A stretch of DNA of 64,000 bases. It comes from Candidatus Enterococcus courvalinii (GTDB taxonomy: Bacteria; Bacillota; Bacilli; Lactobacillales; Enterococcaceae). Both the position numbers and the translations under genes were made by a program. Below are positions 27,726 through 36,617 of this stretch, piece after piece. The DNA is taken from positions 62,001-126,000 of the forward strand of contig NZ_JAFLWI010000008.1 of assembly GCF_017315945.1 (NCBI RefSeq), written 5' to 3'. Within the stretch, counting starts at the first letter, position 1; each line of letters starts with the position of its first letter. The notes under the pieces are model-generated. The model worked only from the letters and a program-made list of their open reading frames with translations, was not told where the DNA came from and did no database searches.

Positions 27726-27823
27726 GTTTCTGTTTATCTTTGAAAGAAGATTAATTTTATCTCTTGGTCGCAATTTGTTTGAATTTTTTCTATAATAAAA
27801 ATAGAACTACAAATGAGGGATGA

Positions 27824-28378
27824 ATGTTGACAACAAAACAGAAGTGGACGAATCGTTTTTGGTTAGCTGTGAAATATTTACTGATTTCGATTTTTCTGGC
27901 ATTTATTTTACGTGGCTTTCTTTTTATTCCAGTGCCGGTTGAAGGAAATTCAATGGAAAATACATTGAGTCAAGGAAATATGACAGTAATGGAGAAGTTT
28001 ACCGAGATCAAACGATTTGATGTCGTCGTTTTTCAATTAGCAGATGGAACGATCTACATCAAGCGAGTAATTGGGCTGCCTGGTGAAACAATCAGCTATC
28101 AAAATGACACACTACAAGTGAACGGAAAAAAAATCAAAGAACCTTTTTTGAATAAAAATATCCAATCAGATCACGAGACGGCTCCTTATACGACAGATTT
28201 TACATTGCAAGGATTGACTGGTGAAGCAAAGTTAGCTGAAGATAATTATTTTGTCATGGGAGATAATCGAAGAATTTCAAAAGATAGTCGTTCTTTTGGT
28301 ACAATTTCTCGTGAAGATATCTTGGGTAAGGCACGTATGGTGTACTATCCTTTGAGTGAAATAAAATGGATCAAATAA
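27824..28378 (+). CDS. lepB: Signal peptidase I
   Basis: A 184-residue type I signal peptidase with one N-terminal membrane anchor (about residues 13-33). The catalytic Ser is in GNSMENTL (about 43), the catalytic Lys in IYIKRVIGLPGE (about 84), and MGDNR with the SRSFG box follows near residue 145-160. It removes signal peptides from exported proteins on the outer membrane face. In related genomes lepB is commonly directly upstream of rbgA-rnhB; here about 5.5 kb separates them. Confidence 0.93.
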   Translation: MLTTKQKWTNRFWLAVKYLLISIFLAFILRGFLFIPVPVEGNSMENTLSQGNMTVMEKFTEIKRFDVVVFQLADGTIYIKRVIGLPGETISYQNDTLQVNGKKIKEPFLNKNIQSDHETAPYTTDFTLQGLTGEAKLAEDNYFVMGDNRRISKDSRSFGTISREDILGKARMVYYPLSEIKWIK

Positions 28379-28403
28379 TTGATGGCTTGAAATAATATCA
28401 GTC

Positions 28404-28440
28404 AAAAAAGACAATTGAGTAAAATCAATTGTCTTTTTTT
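28404..28440 (+). terminator. Terminator after lepB
   Basis: AAAAAAGACAATTGA pairs perfectly with TCAATTGTCTTTTTT, six-base loop, extra T residues after it. Confidence 0.88.
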
Positions 28441-28470
28441 GTTTTTTTAAAATATAGATAAAGTTATTTT

Positions 28471-28500
28471 TTGACAGTTTATAACGGGATATGTTAACGT
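28471..28500 (+). promoter_or_regulatory. Candidate promoter of the secreted lectin gene
   Basis: A perfect TTGACA at 28471-28476, then TG-T and a weak -10 (TAACGT, 28495-28500) at 18 bases. The transcript would have a leader of about 115 bases. Confidence 0.4.
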
Positions 28501-28622
28501 TTTCTTGGGCGATGATTTTTTTTATTTGTTGTTTTATCTTATCTTTTTTGGAGGAGGTGAAAGTTGAAAAGAGCGATTGAATAATTTGTTGAAAAAAATA
28601 AAACAAAAAAAGGAGAAAGAAA

Positions 28623-29534
28623 ATGAAAAAGATCGTTGGGTTGATTTTTACTTTATTTCTATTATTTCCTCAAGTAGTGGTTCATGCAAATGAAACGGAA
28701 CAAGAGATTGACGCAAAAAGTAGTGAAATAAATTACGGAATGGAGTTTGTAGTTACCAGAAATGCTGAAGTATCTTCATTGCAAGAGGGTTGGGGAATAC
28801 AAGGAATGAGAGTAACAGAAGATGTAATTGAATTCGATGTTGATATGTCTGACGAATTTTACAAATACTGTCAACCAAAAGAGATACAAACTTTAACTAG
28901 TGGACCAGGGGGCCAATACCAAGTAAATGGCAAACGAATTCTTCGTGAAATAAAAAATGGGAGACGCTATTACACAATGCGTTTTGATAGAAACCAATAT
29001 ATAAATGGTTCTAATACAGTTATCTATATAAAGACAGTTGTGGATTCTCAATTTGTATACAACGAGCTAATTATCTCTTTAGATACAAAGATACCAATCA
29101 ATTACAATGACATACTTGTTTCGATTCAAAGCAAAATAGATCCTTGGAAAGTAGTTGATTGGTATCAAGAACGAAATACGGCAATCAGTTTTAATAATGA
29201 TGGAAACAGTAATCAAAAATGGTATTTACATTACAATGAAGCAAAAAATGCTTATAGTATACATAGTTATAAATCTCTCGCTTATAGCTTAATAGAAAAT
29301 GCCAACGGAACTGTTGGTGTTAAACCAAATGTTAGTGACAGTGATAGTGCACTGTGGCAATTAATTTGGGAAGGGTTTCATGAAAATGGGAGTGCATATT
29401 ACTTGAAGAATTTGAAGAGCGGAAAAGTAATGGATGTTGAAGCAAATCAATTAGATGGCGGCAATATTATTACATTTAATCAAAGAGAGACAGAGAATCA
29501 AAAATTTATTTTGCACATTGAAGGTAGAAAATGA
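28623..29534 (+). CDS. Secreted protein with C-terminal ricin-type beta-trefoil lectin domain
   Basis: A 303-residue protein. A classical signal peptide (KK, hydrophobic core, cleavage after about residue 23 at VHA) predicts export without an anchor. Residues 35-165 form a beta-rich domain I do not recognise. Residues about 175-303 look like a ricin B-type lectin, with QKW, LWQL and NQKF segments standing at the QxW positions, so it may bind carbohydrate. The AAAGGAG site is strong. Such domains occur in toxins and glycosidases, but no catalytic domain is evident here. It belongs to the accessory block between lepB and rbgA. Confidence 0.75.
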   Translation: MKKIVGLIFTLFLLFPQVVVHANETEQEIDAKSSEINYGMEFVVTRNAEVSSLQEGWGIQGMRVTEDVIEFDVDMSDEFYKYCQPKEIQTLTSGPGGQYQVNGKRILREIKNGRRYYTMRFDRNQYINGSNTVIYIKTVVDSQFVYNELIISLDTKIPINYNDILVSIQSKIDPWKVVDWYQERNTAISFNNDGNSNQKWYLHYNEAKNAYSIHSYKSLAYSLIENANGTVGVKPNVSDSDSALWQLIWEGFHENGSAYYLKNLKSGKVMDVEANQLDGGNIITFNQRETENQKFILHIEGRK

Positions 29535-29575
29535 ATCCTAATAACATTTCCTGTAAAACATGAAGATAAACTAGC

Positions 29576-29609
29576 AAAAAAGGAAACACATTCATGTGTT
29601 TCCTTTTTT
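29576..29609 (+). terminator. Terminator after the lectin gene
   Basis: AAAAAGGAAACACA pairs with TGTGTTTCCTTTTT around a four-base loop. Confidence 0.85.
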
Positions 29610-29723
29610 GTTTACTTGAAAAACTTTTTATAACCAAGAAGAAATCAGTCAAAATTGTGGGGTGATTTTGATGATAACTTCTTGACTGTTAGCCAGACAG
29701 TTATCCAATTTTTTCGTTTCCTT

Positions 29724-30122
29724 TTACATTGCCATCCAAGATGGTTCTAACATATTTCCATCTAGGTCCTGCACTTCAAGACCAAACATCTGATCTTCTG
29801 GAATACCCATGTCAACGTGGTAATAAGATCCACCATTTTCTTTCGCTGTTTCAGCAAACTTTTTGACTGCTTCTGCATTAGGCAGACTGAAAGCAATCAG
29901 TGCGCCACTGGTTGTCTGTGCATTTGCAATTTTTCGGTCGTTGATAAATGTTTGATAAAATTCATGATCCAATAGCATAATCCAAAAGTGATCATCCCAT
30001 ACCATAGAGCTTGCTTGTTCTGTCGAGAATTCTTGATTTTGTTTAAAGCCAAGCTTCGTATAAAATTCTGTTGACTTTTTCACATCTTTAACTGGAAAAT
30101 TAACAAAAACCATTGTACTCAT
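29724..30122 (-). CDS. VOC (glyoxalase/bleomycin-resistance) family protein
   Basis: ATG 30122 follows AAAGGGG on the minus strand; the longer start at 30152 would place that site inside the gene. The product has 132 residues and the paired beta-alpha-beta-beta-beta modules of the VOC superfamily: VFVNFPVKDVKKSTEFYTKLGF at the start and the FGLEVQDLDGNMLEP end segment with the metal-site Glu. The family includes lyases, dioxygenases and drug-binding proteins, so the substrate is open. A strong promoter overlapping a CcpA-type site is seen upstream. Confidence 0.8.
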   Translation of the reverse strand: MSTMVFVNFPVKDVKKSTEFYTKLGFKQNQEFSTEQASSMVWDDHFWIMLLDHEFYQTFINDRKIANAQTTSGALIAFSLPNAEAVKKFAETAKENGGSYYHVDMGIPEDQMFGLEVQDLDGNMLEPSWMAM

Positions 30123-30524
30123 TTTTTTCGACCCCTTTCTACCTTTTATCATCCTCTGTTAAGTAAGCGCTGTCAAAAAATCTGCTTAACTTTTAATGAA
30201 GAAAAGAAATGTTTAACATTGAATGTTCAAAACAATAGCTGGTTTTATTTTTAAGGTAACTAGATATGAGATGGTTACACCGCTAGCTATTATTTGATTT
30301 ATCTAATGCGCAAGATTATTTCCTAGTGAGGAGCTTTTTTTGATTTGTTTTATTGGATGGGTCATTTTATACTTTTATTGTCTATTCTCTATTAAAAAGT
30401 TGGTGGTTTTGATAAAGAGAAATAGCACAAAAAGCATAATGGAAAATGTAGCTGGCAGTTATTAACTGAAGCAGTTTTATTTTTTCTAAACAATAGGCGT
30501 TTTGCCAGAAGGAGTAAGTAAAAA
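30123..30524. other. Divergent intergenic region with promoter, cre-like site and palindrome
   Basis: It contains the minus-strand promoter and cre-like site of the VOC gene (30148-30176), a 13-base palindrome AACATT-G-AATGTT at 30215-30227, and a further imperfect inverted repeat (AATAGCT at 30234 against AGCTATT near 30286). The remaining 240 bases up to the surface-protein gene are AT-rich; AGAAGGAG just before 30525 is its ribosome binding site. Confidence 0.6.
30148..30176 (-). promoter_or_regulatory. Promoter of the VOC gene overlapping a cre-like (CcpA) site
   Basis: On the minus strand TTGACA (30176-30171), a 17-base spacer and GATGAT (30153-30148). The sequence TGACAGCGCTTACT (30175-30162) matches the cre consensus TGWNANCGNTNWCA at 13 of 14 positions and overlaps the -35, a placement expected to repress in the presence of preferred sugars. 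Confidence 0.55.
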
Positions 30525-33401
30525 ATGTCAAAGAAAAAAAGGTTTGTTAATCGGGGGAGACCATTGAAAAAAGGAAAAAATTGGCTTGTCATAAGTATTG
30601 CAACGCTAACAATCTGTGGAAGCATTCTTCAAAGCAGTCCTATTTTAGTTCTGGCTGCCGTAAGCGAATTTAAACAAAACACATTTAAATCTACAGAAGA
30701 CTTAGCACAAACAGCTGTCACAGCTGAAACTATCGCTGTATTAGGCAGTGAAGAAACAAAAGAGACCGAAGAAATTTTGACAATGCCAACGGAGTCTTTG
30801 ACAAGTGAACAGGTGACTAGTCAATCAGAGGATACGAGCCCTGCAACAAGGACGACGGTCGATTCTTCAACCACCAATTCGTCAACGAATGAGGCAATGG
30901 AAGCCATTAGCCAGAAAGAAGTAAGTCAAGAATCAGAAACCAAAATGGTAGCTGCTGATTCCGATGTCAAATATTTTGGGGTAAAAGATGGGATACATTG
31001 GTACATAGATCATGCAGACACACTTCACTTAGGTACAGAGAATCTTGGAGGAACAGATTCTTGGATTAACTATCAGAAAACGATAAAAAAAATTGTTGTA
31101 GAATCACCGATAACTTTACCACGATATGCAGCTGGCTACTTCGCAAACATGGAAGAAGTAATGTCTTTTGAAAATGCTGAATTAATCGACACAAGTAAAG
31201 TCGTGGAAATGAGTCAGATGTTTCAAAAAAATCTTAAATTAATTTCCATTGATGTATCAAATTGGAATTTGGAAAATGTAACTACAGTTCATTCGATGTT
31301 TTCTGGATGTACGGAGTTGAGAAAACTTGATGTATCAAAATGGGACACAAAAAATATTAAGGATTTCAATTCAATGTTTTCTAACACATGGTCTCTAACT
31401 GAACTTGACGTATCAAATTGGGATGTATCGAATGCGACAAATATGGAAAGGATGTTTTTTTCGTACAATGGTTCAAAATTAGATGTCTCGAACTGGAATG
31501 TAGGGAATGTTGTAAATATGTCAGACATGTTTGGACGATCCAGTATCAAAGAATTGGATTTATCCAAGTGGGATGTGAGCCGTGTCACTAGTATGTACAG
31601 TATGTTTACTCAAATGGCTGAACTTGAGGCACTAAATCTATCGAATTGGAATGTTGCCAATGTTAAGAATATGGAGAGAATGTTTTATACTTATGGAGAA
31701 CCGACGAAACTAAGGTCATTAAATCTTGCCACTTGGGAAAACGCTTCAGCTGAAGGAATGAAGTTAATGTTTGCCGACCTAACTCAATTGACGGAACTGG
31801 ATCTATCAAGTTTAGACATGTCGAATACACTGAATAAGGAATCGATGCTAGAAAATTTACCTAGCTTAACGAAGCTGACTTTAGGTAAGAAAACAAACAT
31901 TGCTGGAACAAATTTGACTGAACCAGCTAATGAACAAAGATGGCGTGCAGTTGGATTAGGAACACTGGACGATCCTGCTGGTAACGAACTCTTTTCATCA
32001 GCCGATTTGATGGTTAACTATGAGGGAGATACGATGGCGGATACCTATGTTTTGTACAGTGCTAAGCCTATCATCGTTCATTATGTTGATGAAAATGGAG
32101 ATGCCATCAAGGGTGTCGCAGATCAAGAGTTGAAGTATTCTAATCAAGGAAATATAGTTGGTGAAGAATATGAGGTCACCCAGAATATCATACCGATTAC
32201 AGGTTATCATTTTATGAATCAAGTTGATGACACTAAAAGTGGATTGCCGATGTCTGGTAGGCTTACCAACGATATGGTTATCCATGGTGGAGACATTTAT
32301 CTGCAGTATCATTCGATTGACTTTTCAACTCAGATTGTTTATCCAGACAATACTGTGAAGAAAGTTCCGACTATATTTGAAAAAGTGATGACCGTAACTG
32401 AAAATTCTAAGTATGGGATTGACTTAGAAAAGACCATTTTTCTAATGAAAACTGAAACCTCAGAAGAAAAAACGATAGGTTCTCTAGCCGATTTTGCGAA
32501 AAACTTTGGGATGGATTTTGGTGGAAAAACACGAGTTTTTAGTGTAGATGACCTCACTAAAGTACAAATAATTATCGATAAGGTTCAATCGGTTTTAGAA
32601 AATCCTACTGCTGAAAAACAGAAAGCATTCCGTGGTTCAGTGATTTATACCGGGCCCTATCGCTTAGATTATCAATTAGTAGAGAATAAATCAGAAATTA
32701 CAGGAGTTAATCAAACGGTTTTTGTTAATGAGTATAGTACTGACAATAAGCCATTAAAAGATAGCTATATTGACAAAGTAATCAACGCGTTAGGAGAACA
32801 TAGTGATATAAGCACCGAAGAAATTGTTGTAGATGATAGTCGTGTTATCTGGGATACAGTTGGAGATTATCAAGTGATCTTGTCTTATACTGATAGCTTA
32901 AGCGACAAGGTGGTCACTGCTGAGGTAACGGTTCATGTGAAGGCGACTAGAGCCGAAGTGATCGGTCACGATAGTACACTAATTGCAAGTCCTAACCAGA
33001 AATGGGAAGCAAAAGACAACTTTGACTCCGCAGTTGGTGCAAATGGAGAAGTAGTTGACTTTAAAGACATAAAAGTAAAAGGTGAGGTTGATCCAACAAC
33101 TCTGGGTGATTATGAAGTCACTTATAGTTATGAAGACACATTTGGCAATGTTGTTTCATCAACGGTGACAATTCATGTCGTGAAAGAAAAGGTAAGTACA
33201 CCTGATAGTGAAGAACCAACAATTCCAGTGAATGAATCTTCCTCTCCAGAAAGTAAAACAAACAATAAAAATAAGAAGAATGTATTTCCGAAAACGGGAG
33301 AAATCCTTAGTTATTCGATGGAATTGATAGGCATGCTATCCAGTACGCTTGGGTTTATTGCTTTAGTTGTACATAAAAAAAGGAATAAAAAGAGTAAATA
33401 A
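30525..33401 (+). CDS. BspA-like sortase-anchored surface protein
   Basis: A 958-residue protein. The N-terminus has an extended signal peptide with a KKGKNW motif and a hydrophobic stretch ending near residue 44. A Ser/Thr/Glu-rich region (about 45-140) follows. Residues about 215-450 hold about eight DUF285/BspA repeats (LDVSNWDVSN...MSDMF pattern). A MucBP-like segment comes next (about 515-590), a region without a recognised domain, then two bacterial Ig-like/DUF5011-type repeats (about 735-890). The end has the sorting signal FPKTG (921-925), a hydrophobic segment and a positive tail. It should be linked to peptidoglycan by sortase A and may mediate adhesion. Confidence 0.88.
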   Translation: MSKKKRFVNRGRPLKKGKNWLVISIATLTICGSILQSSPILVLAAVSEFKQNTFKSTEDLAQTAVTAETIAVLGSEETKETEEILTMPTESLTSEQVTSQSEDTSPATRTTVDSSTTNSSTNEAMEAISQKEVSQESETKMVAADSDVKYFGVKDGIHWYIDHADTLHLGTENLGGTDSWINYQKTIKKIVVESPITLPRYAAGYFANMEEVMSFENAELIDTSKVVEMSQMFQKNLKLISIDVSNWNLENVTTVHSMFSGCTELRKLDVSKWDTKNIKDFNSMFSNTWSLTELDVSNWDVSNATNMERMFFSYNGSKLDVSNWNVGNVVNMSDMFGRSSIKELDLSKWDVSRVTSMYSMFTQMAELEALNLSNWNVANVKNMERMFYTYGEPTKLRSLNLATWENASAEGMKLMFADLTQLTELDLSSLDMSNTLNKESMLENLPSLTKLTLGKKTNIAGTNLTEPANEQRWRAVGLGTLDDPAGNELFSSADLMVNYEGDTMADTYVLYSAKPIIVHYVDENGDAIKGVADQELKYSNQGNIVGEEYEVTQNIIPITGYHFMNQVDDTKSGLPMSGRLTNDMVIHGGDIYLQYHSIDFSTQIVYPDNTVKKVPTIFEKVMTVTENSKYGIDLEKTIFLMKTETSEEKTIGSLADFAKNFGMDFGGKTRVFSVDDLTKVQIIIDKVQSVLENPTAEKQKAFRGSVIYTGPYRLDYQLVENKSEITGVNQTVFVNEYSTDNKPLKDSYIDKVINALGEHSDISTEEIVVDDSRVIWDTVGDYQVILSYTDSLSDKVVTAEVTVHVKATRAEVIGHDSTLIASPNQKWEAKDNFDSAVGANGEVVDFKDIKVKGEVDPTTLGDYEVTYSYEDTFGNVVSSTVTIHVVKEKVSTPDSEEPTIPVNESSSPESKTNNKNKKNVFPKTGEILSYSMELIGMLSSTLGFIALVVHKKRNKKSK

Positions 33402-33954
33402 GTTTAGCTTAAAAGATGTTTACCAAATAGAAAAAGTCTGACTATCTAGTTAGAATAAGAAAGATTGAAAAGGTGTATAAACAAGTAAAATGTAACAAAT
33501 TATTTTTTGCGGAGTAGATAAATTTACTTCGCTTTTTGTTGTCAAAAATAATTAGGGTCAGTGCAATTTACTGATTAAATTATTTTTGCTGAGTAATGAA
33601 AATTGATAAGATTTGAACAGTTCCTCAGTAAAATTATTTATTTTATTAGGTAGAGAAAGGTAAGCGCGACAAAAAACAAATTTGAATGTCAAAATGAAAG
33701 CCAAAAATGGATTGTGAATTATGCTTGAAAAAAGAAAAACTGCTTGTAAAAAAGCAAAGACTTGCAAGTGTATGGGTTATTGTTTAATCTAGCAGAGATT
33801 TATGGTAAAATGCGAAAGATGTCTAGTGATAAGATAATACATGGAACAGTTTTTTTACAAAAGAAAAAACATGGTTCTATGAAAGATATTTTATTAGAAA
33901 TGAAACAGTTTAAGGTTCAATAAACCTTAATACGAAAGGAGTTGCATTTACAAG
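33402..33954. other. Intergenic region between the surface protein and rbgA
   Basis: It holds the terminator at 33509-33537 and otherwise AT-rich sequence. A frame of about 50 codons is open on the plus strand up to a stop at about 33923, but it has no ATG with a ribosome binding site at its head, so I do not call it. A small AAGGTT/AACCTT hairpin precedes rbgA. This gap is the right border of the accessory block. Confidence 0.5.
33509..33537 (+). terminator. Terminator after the surface protein
   Basis: GCGGAGTA pairs with TACTTCGC (one mismatch) and is followed by TTTTT. Confidence 0.65.
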
Positions 33955-34815
33955 ATGGCTATCCAATGGTTCCCTGGACACATGGCTAAAGCACGTCGTG
34001 AAGTGTCTGAAAAAATGAAATATGTTGATATCGTGTTTGAATTAGTTGATGCACGTTTGCCATTATCATCAAGAAATCCAATGCTTGATCAAATCATCCA
34101 ACAAAAACCACGGATTGTTTTATTAAACAAAGCTGATTTAGCAGATCCACAACAAACAAAATTGTGGCAAGAATACTTCAAAAAGCAAGGTCACGCAGCT
34201 TTAGCAATCAATGCACAAAAAAATAAAGGTGTTAAGGGTTTGATTCCAACCGCCAAAGAAGTGTTAAAAGGAAAAAGAGCGAGAGATGCGGCTAGAGGAT
34301 TGAAACCACGCGCGATTCGAGCAATGGTTTTAGGAATCCCGAATGTTGGAAAATCGACATTAATGAATCGCTTAGTTGGAAAAAAAATTGCACAAACAGG
34401 AAATAAACCTGGGGTTACTAAAGGTCAACAATGGTTACGTCATGGGACAGAACTAGAATTATTAGATACACCAGGAATTCTTTGGCCTAAATTTGAAGAT
34501 GAAGAGATTGGTAAAAAACTGGCATTGACTGGTGCAATCAAAGATCAATTACTTCATTTAGATGACTTGGCCATCTATGGGTTGGATTTTTTTGCCCGTT
34601 ATTATCCAGGGAGAATTCAAGAACGTTACCACTTAACAGAAGAACAAGAACAAGGACTTGCACCAGAAATTTTGATGGATATCACGGCTAAAAGAGGGTT
34701 CAGGGATGATTACGCTCGTGGAAGTGAACTAGTTGTGTTTGAAATCAGAGATGGCAGACTGGGTCGCTACACGTTAGATCGTTGTGAAGAAATGGGGCAA
34801 GTAATGAATGAGTGA
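33955..34815 (+). CDS. rbgA: Ribosome biogenesis GTPase (RbgA/YlqF)
   Basis: A 286-residue circularly permuted GTPase: the G4 motif NKAD (about residue 59) comes before G1 GIPNVGKST (about 128-136) and G3 DTPG (about 174-177). The N-terminal [10 protein letters not shown] is the family signature. It acts in late assembly of the 50S subunit. AAAGGAG precedes the ATG. The last 8 bases overlap rnhB, the same pair as in B. subtilis ylqF-rnhB. Confidence 0.95.
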   Translation: MAIQWFPGHMAKARREVSEKMKYVDIVFELVDARLPLSSRNPMLDQIIQQKPRIVLLNKADLADPQQTKLWQEYFKKQGHAALAINAQKNKGVKGLIPTAKEVLKGKRARDAARGLKPRAIRAMVLGIPNVGKSTLMNRLVGKKIAQTGNKPGVTKGQQWLRHGTELELLDTPGILWPKFEDEEIGKKLALTGAIKDQLLHLDDLAIYGLDFFARYYPGRIQERYHLTEEQEQGLAPEILMDITAKRGFRDDYARGSELVVFEIRDGRLGRYTLDRCEEMGQVMNE

Positions 34816-35572
34816 GTCGATTCAAGCCATTAAGGAAAAACTAGCCACAATCACTTCCTTCACTGATCCTTCACTTGAATATTTGAAACAAGATCCGCGA
34901 AAAGGCGTGCAACAAGCACTTAATTCCTTAGCAAAGCGACTAGAAAAGGAAGCAAAAGTCAAAGAAAAGTATCAAGAAATGTTTATTTTTGAAAAACAAG
35001 GGTATGCCAATGGTCATCAATGGATTGCAGGGATTGACGAAGTTGGTCGGGGGCCTTTAGCTGGTCCGGTTGTTGCGGCAGCTGTTGTATTACCCAAAGA
35101 TGAAGAAATCCTTGGCTTGAATGATTCTAAGCAGTTATCTGAGAAAAAACGTGAATTACTTTATCAGGAAATTCAAGAGAAAGCTTTGGCTATTGGAATT
35201 GGAATTGTTGATGAAAAAATAATTGATCAAGTCAACATTTATGAGGCAAGTAAACTGGCAATGATTCAAGCAGTTGAAAAATTAGCAGTTAAGCCAACTT
35301 ACTTATTGATTGATGCGATGAAATTAGATTTACCCATTCAACAAGAGAAGTTAATCAAAGGTGATGCGCGTTCTGTTTCTATTGCCGCCGCCAGTATCAT
35401 TGCTAAAGTTTACCGCGATCGTTTGATGGAAGAATACGACCATTTGTATCCAGGGTATGGATTTGGGCATAATGCTGGTTATGGGACAAAAGAACATTTG
35501 ATTGGTATGGAAAAACAAGGAATTACGCCAATTCATCGTCGAACATTTGCTCCAGTGAAAAAATATTTATAA
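34808..35572 (+). CDS. rnhB: Ribonuclease HII
   Basis: A 254-residue RNase HII. The catalytic [15 protein letters not shown] (D and E at about 77-78), the Asp in LLIDAM (about 168) and the [13 protein letters not shown] segment are present, with the usual Firmicutes N-terminal extension of about 70 residues. It cuts RNA in RNA-DNA hybrids and single ribonucleotides in DNA. Translation is coupled to rbgA by overlap. Confidence 0.95.
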   Translation: MSESIQAIKEKLATITSFTDPSLEYLKQDPRKGVQQALNSLAKRLEKEAKVKEKYQEMFIFEKQGYANGHQWIAGIDEVGRGPLAGPVVAAAVVLPKDEEILGLNDSKQLSEKKRELLYQEIQEKALAIGIGIVDEKIIDQVNIYEASKLAMIQAVEKLAVKPTYLLIDAMKLDLPIQQEKLIKGDARSVSIAAASIIAKVYRDRLMEEYDHLYPGYGFGHNAGYGTKEHLIGMEKQGITPIHRRTFAPVKKYL

Positions 35573-35630
35573 AAATTTAAACTCATCTTTTGCGTATCTT
35601 ATCAAAAAGAAAGCAAAAGGTGGTTTTTTT

Positions 35631-36488
35631 ATGGAAAAAATAAAAGAATATTTATTGCGTTTGACTTATGCAAAGGGGATCAGTAGCCAAGGAAAATGGC
35701 AAGTGCTTCAGTACTTATTGGCAAACCCAGAAGTGCGGTTAACAATAGAAGAGATTTGTAAGATTGCTTCCATTACGAGTCATCGTGAACTGTTTCGACA
35801 AAGCTGGTTGGAAATCGAAAGCAACTGGGAAACGATTAAACAAGACCAACAATATATTACTTGCTTGGATTCATGCTATCCACCACAATTACTGGATTTG
35901 ACATATCCTCCCATTCTATTATTTTATCGAGGAGATGTATCCTTATTGACGTGCAAGATGCTGAGTGTTGTTGGAGGAAGACGTTCGTCAGTTCTGGCAA
36001 AAAAAACTGTACTTCAGCTCTTACGTCCGGTGATTGCTGATGGTTACGTGATTGTGAGTGGCTGTGCCAAAGGAATTGATACATATAGTCATTGTGCAGC
36101 AATTAGGGAAGGCGGACGAACGATTGCGGTTGTTGGAACAGGCTTGGGAAAATTTTATCCGAGAGAAAATGAACAATTACAAATGAAAATTGCTGAGGAG
36201 CATTTGCTGTTAAGTGAGTATCCGCCAGAAGCGGGACCAAGGAGACATCGCTTTCCGATGAGGAATCGAATTATTGCTGCATTGTCACTGGGAACTTGTG
36301 TGGTTGAAGCAAGGAAAAAAAGTGGTTCACTAATAACAGCACAGCAAGCATTAGACTTAGGTAAAGCTATTTTTGCCGTCCCAGGGAACGTATTAACAGA
36401 ACACTCTGAAGGCTGTCATCACCTCATTCAAGATGGCGCAATTTGTACGATTTCAGGACAAGATATTTTAGCAGAATTGAAAGAATAA
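35631..36488 (+). CDS. dprA: DNA processing protein DprA (Smf)
   Basis: A 285-residue DprA. The Rossmann-like fold shows VVGGRRSS (about residues 113-120), SGCAKGIDTYSH (about 143-154) and the RNRIIAALS and SGSLITAQQALDLG stretches that bind single-stranded DNA. It loads RecA on incoming DNA during transformation and is kept in many non-competent Firmicutes. AAAGGTGG precedes the ATG. The winged-helix C-terminal domain of longer homologues is not seen, which fits the length. Confidence 0.93.
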   Translation: MEKIKEYLLRLTYAKGISSQGKWQVLQYLLANPEVRLTIEEICKIASITSHRELFRQSWLEIESNWETIKQDQQYITCLDSCYPPQLLDLTYPPILLFYRGDVSLLTCKMLSVVGGRRSSVLAKKTVLQLLRPVIADGYVIVSGCAKGIDTYSHCAAIREGGRTIAVVGTGLGKFYPRENEQLQMKIAEEHLLLSEYPPEAGPRRHRFPMRNRIIAALSLGTCVVEARKKSGSLITAQQALDLGKAIFAVPGNVLTEHSEGCHHLIQDGAICTISGQDILAELKE

Positions 36489-36512
36489 CATCACATTTCC
36501 CATTTGCTTTCC

Positions 36513-36541
36513 TTGACAAACGATTTCTGAATGGATATGAT
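36513..36541 (+). promoter_or_regulatory. Sigma-A promoter of topA
   Basis: A perfect TTGACA, a 17-base spacer and TATGAT, about 75 bases before the topA start. Confidence 0.75.
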
Positions 36542-36617
36542 TAGCTACGATTTGTAGGAAACCTCTAATATAAGTATATATAGTAGGAACTCGACAATGA
36601 AAGGAGTCCATTCAAGA

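Noticed and set aside
33558-33767. Minus-strand 69-codon frame in the gap before rbgA
   Set aside because: AT-rich hydrophobic sequence with no ribosome binding site and no recognisable family.
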